Part shown: positions 1 through 11,743 of the stretch, piece after piece | Numbering within the stretch: the stretch's first letter is position 1 | Layout of the letters: each line of letters opens with the position of its first letter | DNA from: Sorex araneus | Taxonomy: Eukaryota > Chordata > Mammalia > Eulipotyphla > Soricidae | DNA length: 64,000 nt | Direction of reading: 5' to 3' | Assembly: GCF_027595985.1 (NCBI RefSeq) | Contig: NC_073303.1 | Coordinates: forward strand, 365,404,017-365,468,016 | The notes under the pieces: generated by a model | The model's input: the letters and a program-made list of their open reading frames with translations, nothing else | What the model was told of the DNA's origin: nothing | Databases searched by the model: none | Translations under genes and position numbers: made by a program

Positions 1-50
1 CAAGTCTCCTGGGGCCTCTCAGGCCTGGGCTGTTTTCTCACACTTTCCTT

Positions 51-235
51 TTATGGGTTTTTCTTTTTTCTCTTTGGGTCACACCCGGCGATGCTCAGTT
101 GTTACTCCTGGCTCTGCACTCAGGAATTACGCCTGGTGGTGCTCAGGGGGAACATATGGGATGCTGGGAATCGAACCCAGGTTGGCTGCATGCAAGGCAA
201 ATGCCCTCCCCACGCTGTACTATTGCTCCAGCCCC
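51..235 (-). mobile_element. SOR SINE, young
   Basis: Full-length tRNA-headed SINE reading right to left; target-site duplication ACTTTCCTT at 42-50 and 236-244. Confidence 0.9.
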
Positions 236-284
236 ACTTTCCTTGGTTTTGATCATTTTGACAGGACTATTATCATGATCACTT

Positions 285-425
285 GTTGGCGGGGCCCCAG
301 TGGTGCTCGGGGGCTATTCCAGCATGTGCTGAGGGGTTGCTCAGGCAGTGCTCAGTGGACCTTGCAGGTCAGTGATCCAACCTGGGAAATGCAAAGCTTG
401 TGACCCTTCAAGCCATCTCCCCAAA
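285..425 (-). mobile_element. SOR-like SINE, old
   Basis: Degenerate copy; only GTGCTCGGGG, ATCCAACCTGGG and the AGCCATCTCCCCA head remain recognisable. Confidence 0.5.
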
Positions 426-960
426 CCCTGACCTTGAGGAGCACTGCTTTGAGGAGCACTGTCCAGGCCTTTTGTCAAGGCCCCTTTCTTAGCACTAGGT
501 CTGTTATGTCATCAGGGTCAAGCCAGGATTATGGTTTCGGGGCAGGGGCTGGTGACGGAAGAAGGGCAGGGAGGACGGTGCAATTCTCATCAAAGCCAAC
601 CCGTGTCCAGTCTACCGGGCTTCCTGCTTGTCCTGAACCTGCGTCACATGGCTCGGGTGTCCCCCTTTGCTCCTGTGGCCCCTTGCCTTGAAAGCAAGTG
701 AGGAAACTTGCGCCTCAGTCCCCAGACCCTCGGCCTCTCCAGGCAGGATGCCTCTCTGCAGAGCCCCAACCTGCTTCCTCTTTATGCTGCATCTCCCAGC
801 TGGCCCTGGGTGCAGCCCCAGGTCCGTGGCCCCTCCTGATACTGCGGGGAGCCCCCACCCAGCGTTCCTGAGAAAGTGTGCATCCCGGAACTTGGCACGA
901 CAGTCTCTAACGTTCTTTACTCCTCAGTGTCCATGGGGGGTTCATTGGATCAGCGTCTCC
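426..960. other. Unique intergenic DNA
   Basis: No repeat family, gene or conserved motif recognised; open frames here lack any coding signature. Confidence 0.5.
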
Positions 961-1075
961 TTCCCCTCCCTTCCTCCCATGCACGCACACAAGCACGTGA
1001 CGCACACACACAAGCACGTGCACGCACACACACGCACGCACGCACACACACGCACGCACGCATGCACACATATAT
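961..1075. repeat. CA/CG-rich simple repeat
   Basis: Interrupted ACGCACACACGCACGCACACACA repeat; alternating purine-pyrimidine. Confidence 0.9.
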
Positions 1076-1392
1076 TCGCGTGCCGAGAAGCCCTCAGCAA
1101 AATTCTGAAGCGGGTGGAGTTTGTTTTTGCTGCTCTTCCAGGCTCTCTTCTCTGTGAACGCCCTCCACCCCCGGCCTGCTCTGCCCACCTGCAGACCCTC
1201 GCTCTGAAGTCGGGATTCCATGAAAACAAATTAATAACTGAGCACTCAAATCTGTACCCTGGGCTAGGAGGGTGGGCTGGAGATCCCAAACTCTCTCCAA
1301 GGGGAGGGAAGAGGTCAGGAAAGGGGGTTGAACAGGAGCAGAGATTTCTAACCTCTGAGTGTCACTTCCTGCCTGAGAGCTCCAAATGCCCA

Positions 1393-1552
1393 AACCCTGG
1401 GCTGGAGCGATAGCACAGCGGGGAGGGCGTCTGCCTTGCACGCAGCCGACCAGGGTTCGATTCCCAGCATCCCATATGGTCCCCTGAGCACCGCCAGGAG
1501 TAATTCCTGAGTGCAGAGCCAGGAGTAACCCTTGTGCACCGCCAGGTGTGAC
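1393..1552 (+). mobile_element. SOR SINE, young, almost tailless
   Basis: Duplication CCAAATGCCCA at 1382-1392 and 1553-1563. The element ends directly at GTGTGAC with no A-rich tail, so the tail was lost or overlaps the target site. Confidence 0.88.
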
Positions 1553-1860
1553 CCAAATGCCCAGCCCGGTCCCTGCGCCTGTAGTGAAGCAGCCCCCCGG
1601 GCCAGGGAGGAAACGGTTTAGCCCCTAGATGTTTTTAGCAGGCCAAAAGGATGCAGGGTGGTGCCTCAGCCTTGCACTTTTCTCTGGCACTGCCTCTGAC
1701 AACCTGATCCAGGGTTCCCCACCTCTTAGGGACCCCACTGTTTTTCACAACCACCTTTGATGTCTTGCATTCCCAGTGAAACTCAGCTGGGGAACGATTC
1801 GAAAACTCAGGGGACCTTCTGGTTTCTCCCTTTGTGAAGCATTAGTGGGGGGAACTTAGG

Positions 1861-2012
1861 GCTGGAGAGATAAATGGGGCTTGAGGGGCTTCCCTCGCAC
1901 ACAACCATCCCTGGGTTGAACCTCAGCATCACATCGTGTCCCCTGAGCATCCCCAGAAGGGACCTCTGAGCACGGAGCCAGGAATTAGCTCTGAGCACCA
2001 AAAACTGAGGAA
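1861..2012 (+). mobile_element. SOR-like SINE, old
   Basis: Starts GGGCTGGAGAGATAAATGGG, retains GGGTTGAACCTCAGCATC, ends in a GAAAG tail. Confidence 0.75.
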
Positions 2013-2375
2013 AGAAAAGTCCATTTCCTTTTCAGGTTTATATGTACTCAGCTAAAGTCCTTGGAGACCGTCATTTTTGCATTCGTGTCTGTCCTCAAAA
2101 GGACCACAGGGCACTGCGGGGGATGGGGTGTGTGCAGAGACGCCAAGGAGCGCCTGGGATGTGCGGGACAGAGGGCTGGTATCATCCTTCCCGGGACCCC
2201 CAGCCCGGCTGTGGCTGCAGCTCTGGGTCAGAGCACTCTCTCGAGCCCCACAAACACTTCCCAGCATGCACGAAGGCCCCAAGTCTGTTCCGAGCGAGTC
2301 TGTGTCTGAAAGCGTGAGACAATTCTGACTCCTCGAGAAGCTCCTGATCCAATTAGGAGGCAAGAGACAGACAGA

Positions 2376-2543
2376 GGGGCTGGGGCCATAGCACAGCGGG
2401 GAGGGCGTTTGCCTTGCACGCAGCCAGCTTGGGTTCAATTCCCAGCATCCCATAGGGTCCCCCCGAGCACCGCCAGGAGTAATTCCTGAGTGCAGAGCCA
2501 GGAGTCACCCCTGTGCATGCCTGAGTGTAACCCCCCAAAAAAT
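2376..2543 (+). mobile_element. SOR SINE
   Basis: Near full-length with ATAGCACAGCGGGGAGGGCG A-box region; tail CCCCCCAAAAAATT. Confidence 0.88.
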
Positions 2544-2599
2544 TAGACAGAATCAGGATACGGAGCATTCCGAGGGCGTTCGAGGGTGTTTTATTTAGT

Positions 2600-2750
2600 T
2601 CGTTTGGGGGCCACACCTGGCAGTGCCCAGGTCTTACTCCTAGCCCGGCACTCAGGGATCACTCCTGCTGGAGCTCAGTGCCCCCCGGGGTCCCTGGGGG
2701 TTGAACTGGAGTAGGCTGCCTGCAAGGCAAGTGCCCTCCCCACATGGGGG
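2600..2750 (-). mobile_element. SOR-like SINE, old
   Basis: Begins GGGGGCCACACCTGGCAGTG, with TGCCTGCAAGGCAAGTGCCC near the head; many substitutions. Confidence 0.7.
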
Positions 2751-5410
2751 GCATTGCAACCAACACCCCCATAGCCCCCATCATCCTTGAGGGACCTGAC
2801 ACCCAAGTTCCCAAGCAGGCAGGCCCTTCTCGGCGCCCGCTGGGTGCAACATGTCCCACGTGGACAGAGAGATAGCCCCAGAGTTTGAAGGGCTCAGTAT
2901 ATGCTCCTCCAGCTCGGCTGTCGGCCACAAGCCCTGCGGATGCCCTGGGCCGCCGGCTAGAGAGTGCAGCTCCCCCCGACACCCCCTCCTGGGTCCCCAG
3001 GGACCCCGAGCCCCGCCTGTTGATGGCGCTCACACCTACAGCTGTTTTGCCTCCTCCCACCTGCTTCCTTCCCCATCCTCACCGCTGCTCTTGCTGTGGC
3101 CGGGCACACCTGGCGGTGGGGCTTGCACACGTGGCTGAGAGGCTCGGGTGGGGGTGCACACCCCAGTTGTGGGGCTGCTGTGTGCTGGGGGTCGCACACA
3201 CTCTGTGAAAGCAATGGGGGTCCCAGCCGGCAGAGCCACGGGCCATACAGCACAGGTGGGCAGCAAACGGAACTCAGGGCCTCACGTGGCCAGGCAGGTG
3301 CTCTCAGCCCCGGAGCCAACCTCGGGCCCTCGAGACTGCCCTCCCCCCCTCTCACCCTGCAGCCTCCCGCAAGAGCCCCCCTCAGACTCTTCCTAGGGGG
3401 CTCCATGCACTTTGGTTTGCAACACCCAGACAGGGTTTTGGGGGGCGGGGCGGGGAGATAGGGACACACCAGACAATGCTCACACCGGTCAGGTGTGACA
3501 ATGCTCGACCCGACACCACACCCTCAGCCCTCTATTTACTTTTGGGGGGTGGGAGAGGCCTCCCCAGTAGTGCTCCCCAGAAGATCCAGGGGTCGCACTG
3601 GCAGTTCTCAGCCACCCGGCCCAGGGCTTGGCACCGGGGCCCGAGGAGGCGGCTCTGCTCTGGGCAGCCGGACACAGCAGCGGTGCTGGGAGCCTCCGGC
3701 CATGCTGGGGACCGGACCCAGACCAGGCCCCGCCAGAACACGCATCTCCCCGCGCCCTCCAGCCTGCACTACCTTCCTTACCCTTGGCCCTTCCGACGCT
3801 CTTCCCCTCTCTCACAGCCCTTTCTCAGGCTGCTGAGTTTCTGCCCACCTGTGGCTCCGCTGTGCTTCACACGCCGCCCTGTCTTCTGCCCCGTCCGGGT
3901 CCCACCCAGTGTTCTCCATGCTCCGCCAGGAAGCCGGCACCAAGTGCCAATCACCGCCGAATCCCCAGCGGCTCCCGAGGGCGGTACCAGCATCAAGGTA
4001 AGTGGGAGCCCATGAGACAAATGGAAAGGCTGGGACCCCGGGGGGAAGGGGTGGGGGCAGCCAGGAGCCCCTGGGAACTGGGCTCGTGGCTGTGGCACAG
4101 TCACTGACGGGAGCAGGTGTGGGGTTGTCCCGCTGGGAAGCGGGCCCTGAGCCCCAGGTCTGAGCCACAGGGAGCTGCCTTCTGGAATGTGCTGTCCCCT
4201 GCCGGTCAGATGCAAAGGCACGAGGGAGGATGGGCCAGGACTGGCACAGGAGGCTGAGACAAGGCCCAGGATAACTCGGTGCTGTGGGGCAGGAAGAGGC
4301 TGCAAACCCAGCGGGGGGGGGGGGGGCGGGGGGTGCGATTCAGGCAGTCAACAAGCAAGTGGCAGGCCCCGACTTCTCGCCCAATCCCAGGGAAATGTCC
4401 AAGTGGGTCTCTGAGTCTCCATCAGCTTTCCCAAAGTCCCCGGGAGCACCCCCTTTTTGACATGTCGACACAAGGACCCTGACAAGAAACGTCCCTCTCC
4501 TGCGGGTGCCCGGCTCTCTCCGCCCCCTTCCCTCGTGATGGTGATACAATATTTATTGAGGCTTAAATAGCACCGTTAAGTGCACACGTTGATTTAGAGT
4601 GATGGAGTGTGTCGGAGCAGAGAACAGGAACTCAGCCGCAGAGCAGGGACCCCCAAAGGACAAGGAGATACATCATTAGCTAAAGACTCAAGCAAGCAAA
4701 TGTCACCAGCAGGGAAGAGCAGCTCCTTAATTAGGGCTGCCTTCACACCTCGTGTTAACATGAGCTGGCCATAGACGCTTTCAGAAAGATTCTCCAAGAA
4801 GACAGAGTCGAAAACTGCAAACGGCACAGACGGGCATGAAGTGAAGCATGATGTTCCCCCTCCCCAAGCCTCCCACCTCACAGGAAACTCCTTTTAACCT
4901 TTCGCTGTTCTTTCTTCTGATAAGTCCTTCTTGCATCACTCAGCAACATGCTTAGTTATCCGTTTCTTGATTGACACAGCAGCAGATAATTTTTAAAAGT
5001 TGTTCCTGCTTGTTCCAGTTGATGAGGGAATTGGCTTAGCGCTGTCTCCCACCATCTCACTCTCCTCGGAGTTTTCTGATTCTTGAGTCTCCTTGGTTCT
5101 GTTTGTCGCCTCCACGCTATTAAATGATGTGGGTATCTCTATTTTGTCCCAGCTTCTTTGCACAATACCTCCTCTAGAAGTCCAGGGAAGAAACACGACA
5201 ATCTCCCCCAGCCAGCCCTTCCCCCTCCTGCTCATAGCTTAAGTCTGGCCCCCTGGAGATTCCCTTCCCGGTATTAATGACTACCCACACCTCCCATTCC
5301 CCAGCTATAATGATGTCTTCTCTTCTGATCATAAAATTGAAGCTAATAATTTCACTACAATTAGAGATATATAATAAGTCACTACTGACACAGTGTGATG
5401 AGAGACATTG
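2751..5410. other. GC-rich to neutral intergenic DNA, candidate conserved block at 4540-4880
   Basis: 2751-4300 is GC-rich with only faint SINE-like traces (around 3097-3310 and 3570-3740). A G-homopolymer tract lies at 4311-4331. 4540-4880 is non-repetitive and contains CTCCTTAATTAGGGCTGCC, a TAATTA homeodomain-type core. 4890-5330 shows nothing I recognise. Confidence 0.4.
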
Positions 5411-5412
5411 AA

Positions 5413-5582
5413 AAAGAACAGTGAGTAACTGGGGAGATGGTTACAGGGACTAAGGCTCTTGTCTTGCATGTAACTGCCCTTGGCTGGAATCCCTAGCACT
5501 GCATATGGTCCCCTGAGCCAAGAATCATTCCTGAACACAGTGCCAGGATTAGCCCTGAGCACTGCCAGGTATAGACTCAACA
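5413..5582 (+). mobile_element. SOR-like SINE, old
   Basis: Head ACTGGGGAGATGGTTACAGG; GCATATGGTCCCCTGAGCCA and GAGCACTGCCAGG retained; followed by C- and A-runs to 5640. Confidence 0.7.
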
Positions 5583-5760
5583 CTCCCTCCCACCACCCCT
5601 GCCCATCCTCTCCGGCCCCCCCCCCCGAAAAAAAAAAAAACTATGATCATTTGTCACCGATTATCTGATTACTTCAAAAGCAAATCTCCTGAAGATTTGG
5701 GTCCAGCAGATTCCCTCCCATTCCTGAAAGCATTTATAACAGATCACAATATTTTTGTCC

Positions 5761-5831
5761 AGATTGTATTTGAAACAGAACATACTTCTCGCCTTACCCC
5801 CTGTACTCTCTTTGGTCCCAGCCAACTGCAT

Positions 5832-5840
<9 letters not shown>
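5761..5840 (-). repeat. 80-bp segment duplicated at 25871-25950
   Basis: The reverse complement matches 25871-25950 with one mismatch by eye; both copies abut a GGAA/CCTT array. Confidence 0.9.
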
Positions 5841-6185
<345 letters not shown>

Positions 6186-6345
6186 CTTTCTCTTTTCTCT
6201 TGGTTTTGGGGCCACAGCTAGCAATGCTCAGGGCTCACTCCTGGCTCTGCACTCAGGAGTTACTCCTGGCAGGTTCAGGGGGACCTGACAGTCACGTGCC
6301 AGCAAGCACCCTACTTGTTATCCTACCTCTCTAGCCTCCCAGTTG
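6186..6345 (-). mobile_element. SOR-like SINE with expanded tail
   Basis: Body reads right to left and its A-rich tail runs directly into the polypyrimidine array, which most likely grew from that tail. Confidence 0.75.
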
Positions 6346-6384
6346 TATTTTTTAACAGAAAGAAACAATACAAGGAGGGCCCTG

Positions 6385-6785
6385 CTATGTGGGGTAGTTC
6401 AGGGGCTTATAACTTCTGCCTGGCAAGCATAAGGCCGAATGTTTAAGGCCCAGTGCTGCTGCCTGTGCTGAGAACAATCCTGGCTGGCAGCTCTGCTGAA
6501 ACGATACCCAGGGATGCCGACATGACACCCAGGGATGTGCAGGCACCAAGCCCAGCAAATGTGACCCTTGCAAGCACCTCGACCAAGCAGGAGTGAACAC
6601 CGTAACAGTGTCAGCAGACAGATGAGGAGGGGAGGAAAAGAAGACTGGAAGACTGAGGGACCAAAACAGCAGCATAGCGAGGAGGGGTCAGATCCCCAGA
6701 ACCACATCTGGTCCCCCCAGCCTGCCAGGAGTGACCCCCGAGTATAGAGCTAGGATGTGGCTCCAAAACCGAAGAACAGAAAACA
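6385..6785 (+). mobile_element. SOR-like SINE fragments, old
   Basis: Head-like fragment near 6390-6460 (CTTCTGCCTGGCAAGCATAA) and body near 6690-6780 (ACATCTGGTCCCCCCAGCCT, GTATAGAGCTAGG). Too decayed to say whether one or two insertions. Confidence 0.45.
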
Positions 6786-6839
6786 AAGACAAGTGAAATA
6801 AATTTTATTTCTCCTTTTAGTTCAATGGGTAAAGGCAAA

Positions 6840-7827
6840 AGATTAATAAAATATTCAATATTTTGAAAGTTATTATTTCCAGTTGTTGGGGGTTTTCATG
6901 CTGACTCTGAAGTTGAGTGTGTGTTTTCTACCTGCAAGTAGCCCGCCCCCCGCACCCCTCCCCCGCCTCTCCTGAGCCCAGGGCTGGAATCTTGATCCCC
7001 CGAAGAGACACGCTCCCCTGCCAGCCCTCACCCCTACCCCGCCATTCCTGTTTGGGTATCAGTGTGCCTTTTAAATTTTAAAATGTGCATTTGCAGCGGG
7101 GGGATGGGGGGTGGGGGTGGCGGGAGATGGCCCGAAGGACTGGCTCACGCGCTTTACACGCAGGAGGTCGGCATCCCCAGCACTGTGGCCAAAATGAAAA
7201 TGTGCATTTGTGTTTCGCTCTCAGGTACAATCTGTTGCACGCACACCGCCTTTTCTTCTCTCGCTTCTTTCTTCCTAGCCCTCTCATTACTCTTCCAAGG
7301 AGTGCTGGATCTCTTAGGCTGACATTCTTCCTCCTACAGTTTCTCTTGCATTTTTCATGCTTTTGCCATTTTGCTCTAGACCCTGAAAGAGTTCATCAAA
7401 TTCAGCTCTAGCCCTTTTGTTAAATTCTTTATGTTGGTAGTTAGTTGGAATTTTTCATGTAGAAACCTTGTGTTTACCACCCCCCGCACACATAGTGACC
7501 AGCTCTTGCTTTGTGGAAGGGGCCACCCCAAGGACGCTCAGGGGATACTCAGACTCCTGAGTCACCCTTCGCCTTTGACCTTCGTGCTTCGTTTTGGTGT
7601 TCTCTCGCACCTGCTCGTTCCCTTCCCCAACTGTGCCTCTGGGGCTCTGTTGACATCAGTGAATGAAACATCCCTCAGTTACTGCGGGGACTCTGTGGTG
7701 AGTGTCCCTGCAGGATGCCACCTCTTCCGTGGGCCAGGGCGGTGTGGCTGCGGGCAAGGTGGTGCTAAGAGCAGGAGCCTCAGTACAGCCTGTCCCCTCG
7801 GAGCCACAAACCGTCCAGCCTTTATTT
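6840..7827. other. Unique intergenic DNA with SINE trace
   Basis: A short SINE-like stretch at 7110-7195 (GGGAGATGGCCCGAAGGACT); otherwise nothing recognised. Confidence 0.4.
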
Positions 7828-8012
7828 TCCATTCTTAGGCCATACCCAGTGGTGCTCAGGGATCACTCCTGGCTCTATGCTCAGGGATCAGTCTAGGCAG
7901 GACTCGGAAGACCACGTGGGGTGCCGGGGATGGAATCCCAGTGGGCTACATGCCCACTGGCCATGCAAGGGTCCTGCCTGCCACTGTGCTGTGTCTCCGG
8001 CCTCCTCACCCA
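7828..8012 (-). mobile_element. SOR-like SINE, old
   Basis: GCCATACCCAGTGGTGCTCA and TGGGGTGCCGGGGATGGAAT retained; head decayed at CTGTGTCTCCGGCC. Confidence 0.75.
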
Positions 8013-8436
8013 GCATTTTACTGTAGGGAGCCGGCAGGCTCCTGAGGATGCTGGGAGGGTTCTGTGGGCCCACGGTGCACACCCAGTGGTGCTGCTGCCT
8101 GACTGCAGGGGGGTCCAGGCTGCTGTTGTGTCGTGGGAGGAGCCTGGGCCTCCGGCTGGAGTTCACAGGGCTGCTCAGTGCCTGCTGGTAAACTCCGGTG
8201 GGATGCGCCGTAAGCTGGAGCCAGGACTCTGTGGAGTTCTGGGCTCCAGGCTCTGGGCGGGCCGCCTGCAGCTCACAGCTCCTGAGGTCGACCAGTTGTC
8301 TGGCTGAACGTAGTCCCTGGTCTCCAGACATCCTGGGGTTGACTAGATGCCTGTGGAGTCCCTTATCCCCCTCGGAGATGTAGATCTGTAGAAACTGCTC
8401 CAAGGACCATGTGTGTTTGTTAGTTTGCTTGCTTCT

Positions 8437-8602
8437 TTGTGAGCCATCTCCCCTGCTGCTTGGGAACTACTCCCAGTTCAGCACTGGGGGGTCCCCTGGG
8501 GTTCTTGGTGCTGGGAGGACCCTGAGGTGCCAGGAACTGAACCTGGGCCTCCTGCATGCTTTGTGTGAGCTTGGCTTGTTGAGTTGTCCCCTCAGCCCCC
8601 AA
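8437..8602 (-). mobile_element. SOR-like SINE, old
   Basis: Reads from CAGCCCCC to GTGAGCCATC on the minus strand; strongly diverged. Confidence 0.6.
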
Positions 8603-8618
8603 GCCTGTGTTCTACTGT

Positions 8619-8755
8619 GTTTTGTTTTGTTTCTGGGCCACACCTGCCAGTTCTCAGGGATCATATGCGGAGCCTGGATTTGAACCGGGATCATAACTGC
8701 AGTCTCGTGCTTTGTACCACCTTTGTGCTCTCTCACGCTTTGAACTATCCTTGTG
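8619..8755 (-). mobile_element. SOR-like SINE, old, partial
   Basis: TTTCTGGGCCACACCTGCCA and GAACCGGGATCATAACTGCA are the remaining landmarks. Confidence 0.6.
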
Positions 8756-8966
8756 CTATTTTTGGTCCAGCTAAAACCTGTGAGACTCTCTAGACTGTGG
8801 ACATGTCTGAACAGTTACAGCCTCTATATAAATTTGGAAGGCAGCTATGCTAACCCCTATACCACCAACACCTCCATATTTGGAAGATTGAATTGGGGGT
8901 GCAGTAAACTACTCCTCTGTGTCCCTCCGAAGACAGAGCCTGGGACCACTCATTAAAATCACTCCC

Positions 8967-9541
8967 CACTTTCGAGCACCAAACCAAAACACACAAAAAA
9001 TAATTTGAAATGATATTTGCAAACCTATATCCATTGCAGCACTTAGTACAATGGCCAGGATATAGAAACACCCAGTTGTGAATAAATGGGCCGAGGAGAT
9101 GTGATATCTATCTATCTATGTATACATACAATATATGTGATATATAAATACTTATATATATATATATATATATATGTCTATGTGTGTGTGTGTGTGGAAT
9201 ACTAAGCAGCTCTAAGAAAGGACACAAGCATGCAAGTTGCCACTGCCTGGATGAAACTTAAAATATCATGCTCAGTGAAGTCGGTCAGAAGGAACAAGAA
9301 TGATCTTTCTCATACACGAGACTGAGTAGGGCAGCAACAACGAGCCAAACACGACAGAGCAGGAGAGTTGGTCCACCGATGTGAGTGTGCGGGAGGCCTG
9401 TTAAAAGGTAGAGCCTTGGGGACCGGGAGGAAGGTGGCCTTGGGGACCTTTGTGACGGGTGTGATGCTGCAATGGTGTATACATCCTTAACTGTTTTCTA
9501 ACTCACTATAGCTAAACAATAAAGGTTTGTTTGTTTTTTTT
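8967..9541 (+). mobile_element. L1 3' end, 5'-truncated
   Basis: TTGCAAACCTATATCCATTG, GAATAAATGG and GAATACTAAGCAGCTC match the terminal part of mammalian L1 (ORF2 tail and 3'UTR), ending CAATAAAGG plus a short tail. Candidate duplication AAATCACTCCC at 8956-8966 and 9542-9552. An internal TA/TATC/TG simple repeat is at 9107-9196. The first 40 bp look SINE-like rather than L1-like. No intact open frame. Confidence 0.8.
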
Positions 9542-9552
9542 AAATCACTCCC

Positions 9553-10250
9553 AACCATCCCACCTCTTCCTTGGCACTCCCCTGCCCATGCCCTCTGGGT
9601 AGGGGCGACCCTTTCCGGCTACACCTGGGAAGAACTCAGGCTGTGCCCCAACCACCAGGCTCTGTCGACTTTGGAGGGAACTTTCCCAAAGCCTTTGATG
9701 ACCACTGCAGTGCGGAAGGCAGCCCAGAGATCTCTGGCCTTGGCTTCCCCTGGCCCCTGGCCTGTGCCCATCAGTTTCGGGGGAGGGTGGGGTTAGAGGG
9801 GAGCCGCTGCCAAGGGAGGAGACCCCCCTCAGAGCAAGGCAGAAGGCAGGTCCACAGGAGAGTCCTAAGAACCGTGGCAGGACCTTAATCCTGGGGCCCC
9901 ATGCACCCATTTTGGAGATAAGACACCCAAGGGCAAGGCTGAGTCCAGTAGGTCACAGCACCCACTGGAACATCTTTAACTTATGGCAAAGATATTTGCC
10001 ACAAACACCCCCCCCCACCAGGAGCTAACTGCACTATAAGGGTCTCACTTTCAAATGCTTCTTGGAGGTCAACGTTTCTGTCAGCTCTACCGAGCTAGAC
10101 CTGGTGAATCCCACTCAAGCCTCAGGCCCAAGAAGCCCCTGTGCTCCATGAGCATGTTGGGATTCAACTTTGGGAGGGATCGCAGGGACTGTTCGCCCTT
10201 GCCGGGCCCCAGGTCACCCCTCTGCCTGCTGACCTCTGGGTAGCTTTGCT
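9553..10250. other. Unique intergenic DNA
   Basis: No repeat or gene recognised. Confidence 0.4.
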
Positions 10251-10309
10251 GCTATCTGTTTCTTCTTTCCCTGCTTCCTTCAGCCTTCTTCCCTCCCTCT
10301 TTCTCTGCC

Positions 10310-10688
10310 TCCCTCCCTTCCTTCCTTCCTTCCTTCCTTCCTTCCTTCCTTCCTTCCTTCCTTCCTTCCTTCCTTCCTTCCTTCCTTCCTTCCTTCCTTC
10401 CTTCCTTTCTCCTTCCTTCCTTTCTCCTTCCTTCCTTCCTTCCTTCCTTCCTTCCTTCCTTCCTTCCTTCCTTCCTTCCTTCCCTCCTCCTCCCTCCCTC
10501 CCTCCCTCCCTCCCTCCCTCCCTCCCTCCCTCCCTCCTTCCTTCCTTCCTTCCTTCCTTCTTTCCCTCCTCCTCCCTCCCTTCCTCCCTCCCTCCCTCCC
10601 TCCCTCCCTCCCTCCCTCCCTCCTTCCTTCCTTCCTTCCTTCCTTCCTTCCTTCCTTCCTTCCTTCCTTCCTTCCTTCCTTCCTTCCA
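10310..10688. repeat. Polypyrimidine array (CCTT)n/(CCCT)n
   Basis: About 378 bp, all pyrimidine on the plus strand, alternating CCTT and CCCT blocks. Confidence 0.95.
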
Positions 10689-10784
10689 GGAAAATAGACC
10701 CCTGCCCACATTTCAAACAGGCCGACTTCAAGAAGGCTAACAGCAGAGACAGGAGCTGCCGTGGGCACCTAGGTCTGGGCGATA

Positions 10785-11090
10785 TAACTGTGGAATGTGT
10801 TCTAATGTCCCTGTGATGGCCCTAGTCTCACTTTGTAACCTTGGTAATCTGGGAATGTCTTTCAAAGGTACCCATGGTCTTCAGGTGGTCCAGACCCTGC
10901 TTTTCAAGATAGTGTGCTTGGGGATTTCGGCTTCTGTACTCTCCCACCAGCTGCTTGCGAATGCCCCACTGCCCCATCAGCTATTCTATAACACAGAGCT
11001 CAAGCCTTGGCTCGGGACTCTGTCTTTGAAGCACAAGCTCAAACAAGTCCGCTGGTGAAATAAATGTTCTCCCACTTCTCAAGGCAAGAT
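10785..11090 (+). mobile_element. Possible degenerate solo LTR (endogenous gammaretrovirus-like)
   Basis: Starts TGTGGAATG; has a TATA-like TCTATAACAC at 10984, then AGAGCTCAAGCCTTGGCTCG, similar in layout to the gammaretroviral R-region start, then AATAAA at 11060 and a terminal CA near 11089. No flanking duplication and no internal viral sequence found. Confidence 0.3.
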
Positions 11091-11242
11091 ACTTAGTTTT
11101 CCACTCACTTTTGGTGGGAATTTTTGCAGCGCTTCCTTTTTCCTTCTTCCCTCCTTCATCTCTCCCACCTTTCTTCCTTTCTTCGCTCCCTTCTTCCTTC
11201 CCTCATTTTCTGCAATGGCTCACCATAAATATGTATCAAACC

Positions 11243-11451
11243 GGGGCTGGAGTGATAGCACAGCGGGTAGGGCGTTTGCCTTGCATGCGGCCGACCCAGT
11301 TTCGATTCCCAGCATCCCACATGGTCCCTCGAGCACCGCCAGGAGTAATTCCTGAATGCATAAGGCAGAAGTAACCCCTATGCAACACCGGGTGTGACCC
11401 AAAGGCAATATATATATATATATATAAAACATATATATAATATATATATGT
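11243..11451 (+). mobile_element. SOR SINE, young, TA-repeat tail
   Basis: Duplication ATGTATCAAACC at 11231-11242 and 11452-11463; the tail has expanded into about 45 bp of TATA repeat. Confidence 0.93.
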
Positions 11452-11552
11452 ATGTATCAAACCTCCACCCATATTCTGTCCTTATGGCATTTTATGAAGG
11501 ACTTACTGAGGGCTCAGAGGTGACCGTGATTCTTAGGTAATAAGGACTTTGT

Positions 11553-11732
11553 AGGGCTGGAGAGATAGCACAGCGGGTAGGGCATTTGCCTTGCACGCGG
11601 CCGACCCAGGTTCAAATCCCAGCATCCCATATGGTCCCCTGAGCACGGCCAGGGGTAATTCCTGAGTGCAGAGCCAGGAGTAACCCCTGTGCATCACCAG
11701 GTGTGACCCAAAAAGCAAAAAAAAAAAAAAAA
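11553..11732 (+). mobile_element. SOR SINE, young
   Basis: Duplication AAGGACTTTGT at 11542-11552 and 11733-11743; pure A tail. Confidence 0.95.
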
Positions 11733-11743
11733 AAGGACTTTGT

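Noticed and set aside
4594..5235. Minus-strand open frames of 80-95 codons
   Set aside because: No splice sites, conserved motif or family resemblance; the sequence reads as noncoding.
11243..11340. tRNA gene calls from SINE heads with A-box and B-box
   Set aside because: The heads occur in dozens of dispersed copies with SINE bodies and tails and do not form an intact tRNA cloverleaf by eye.
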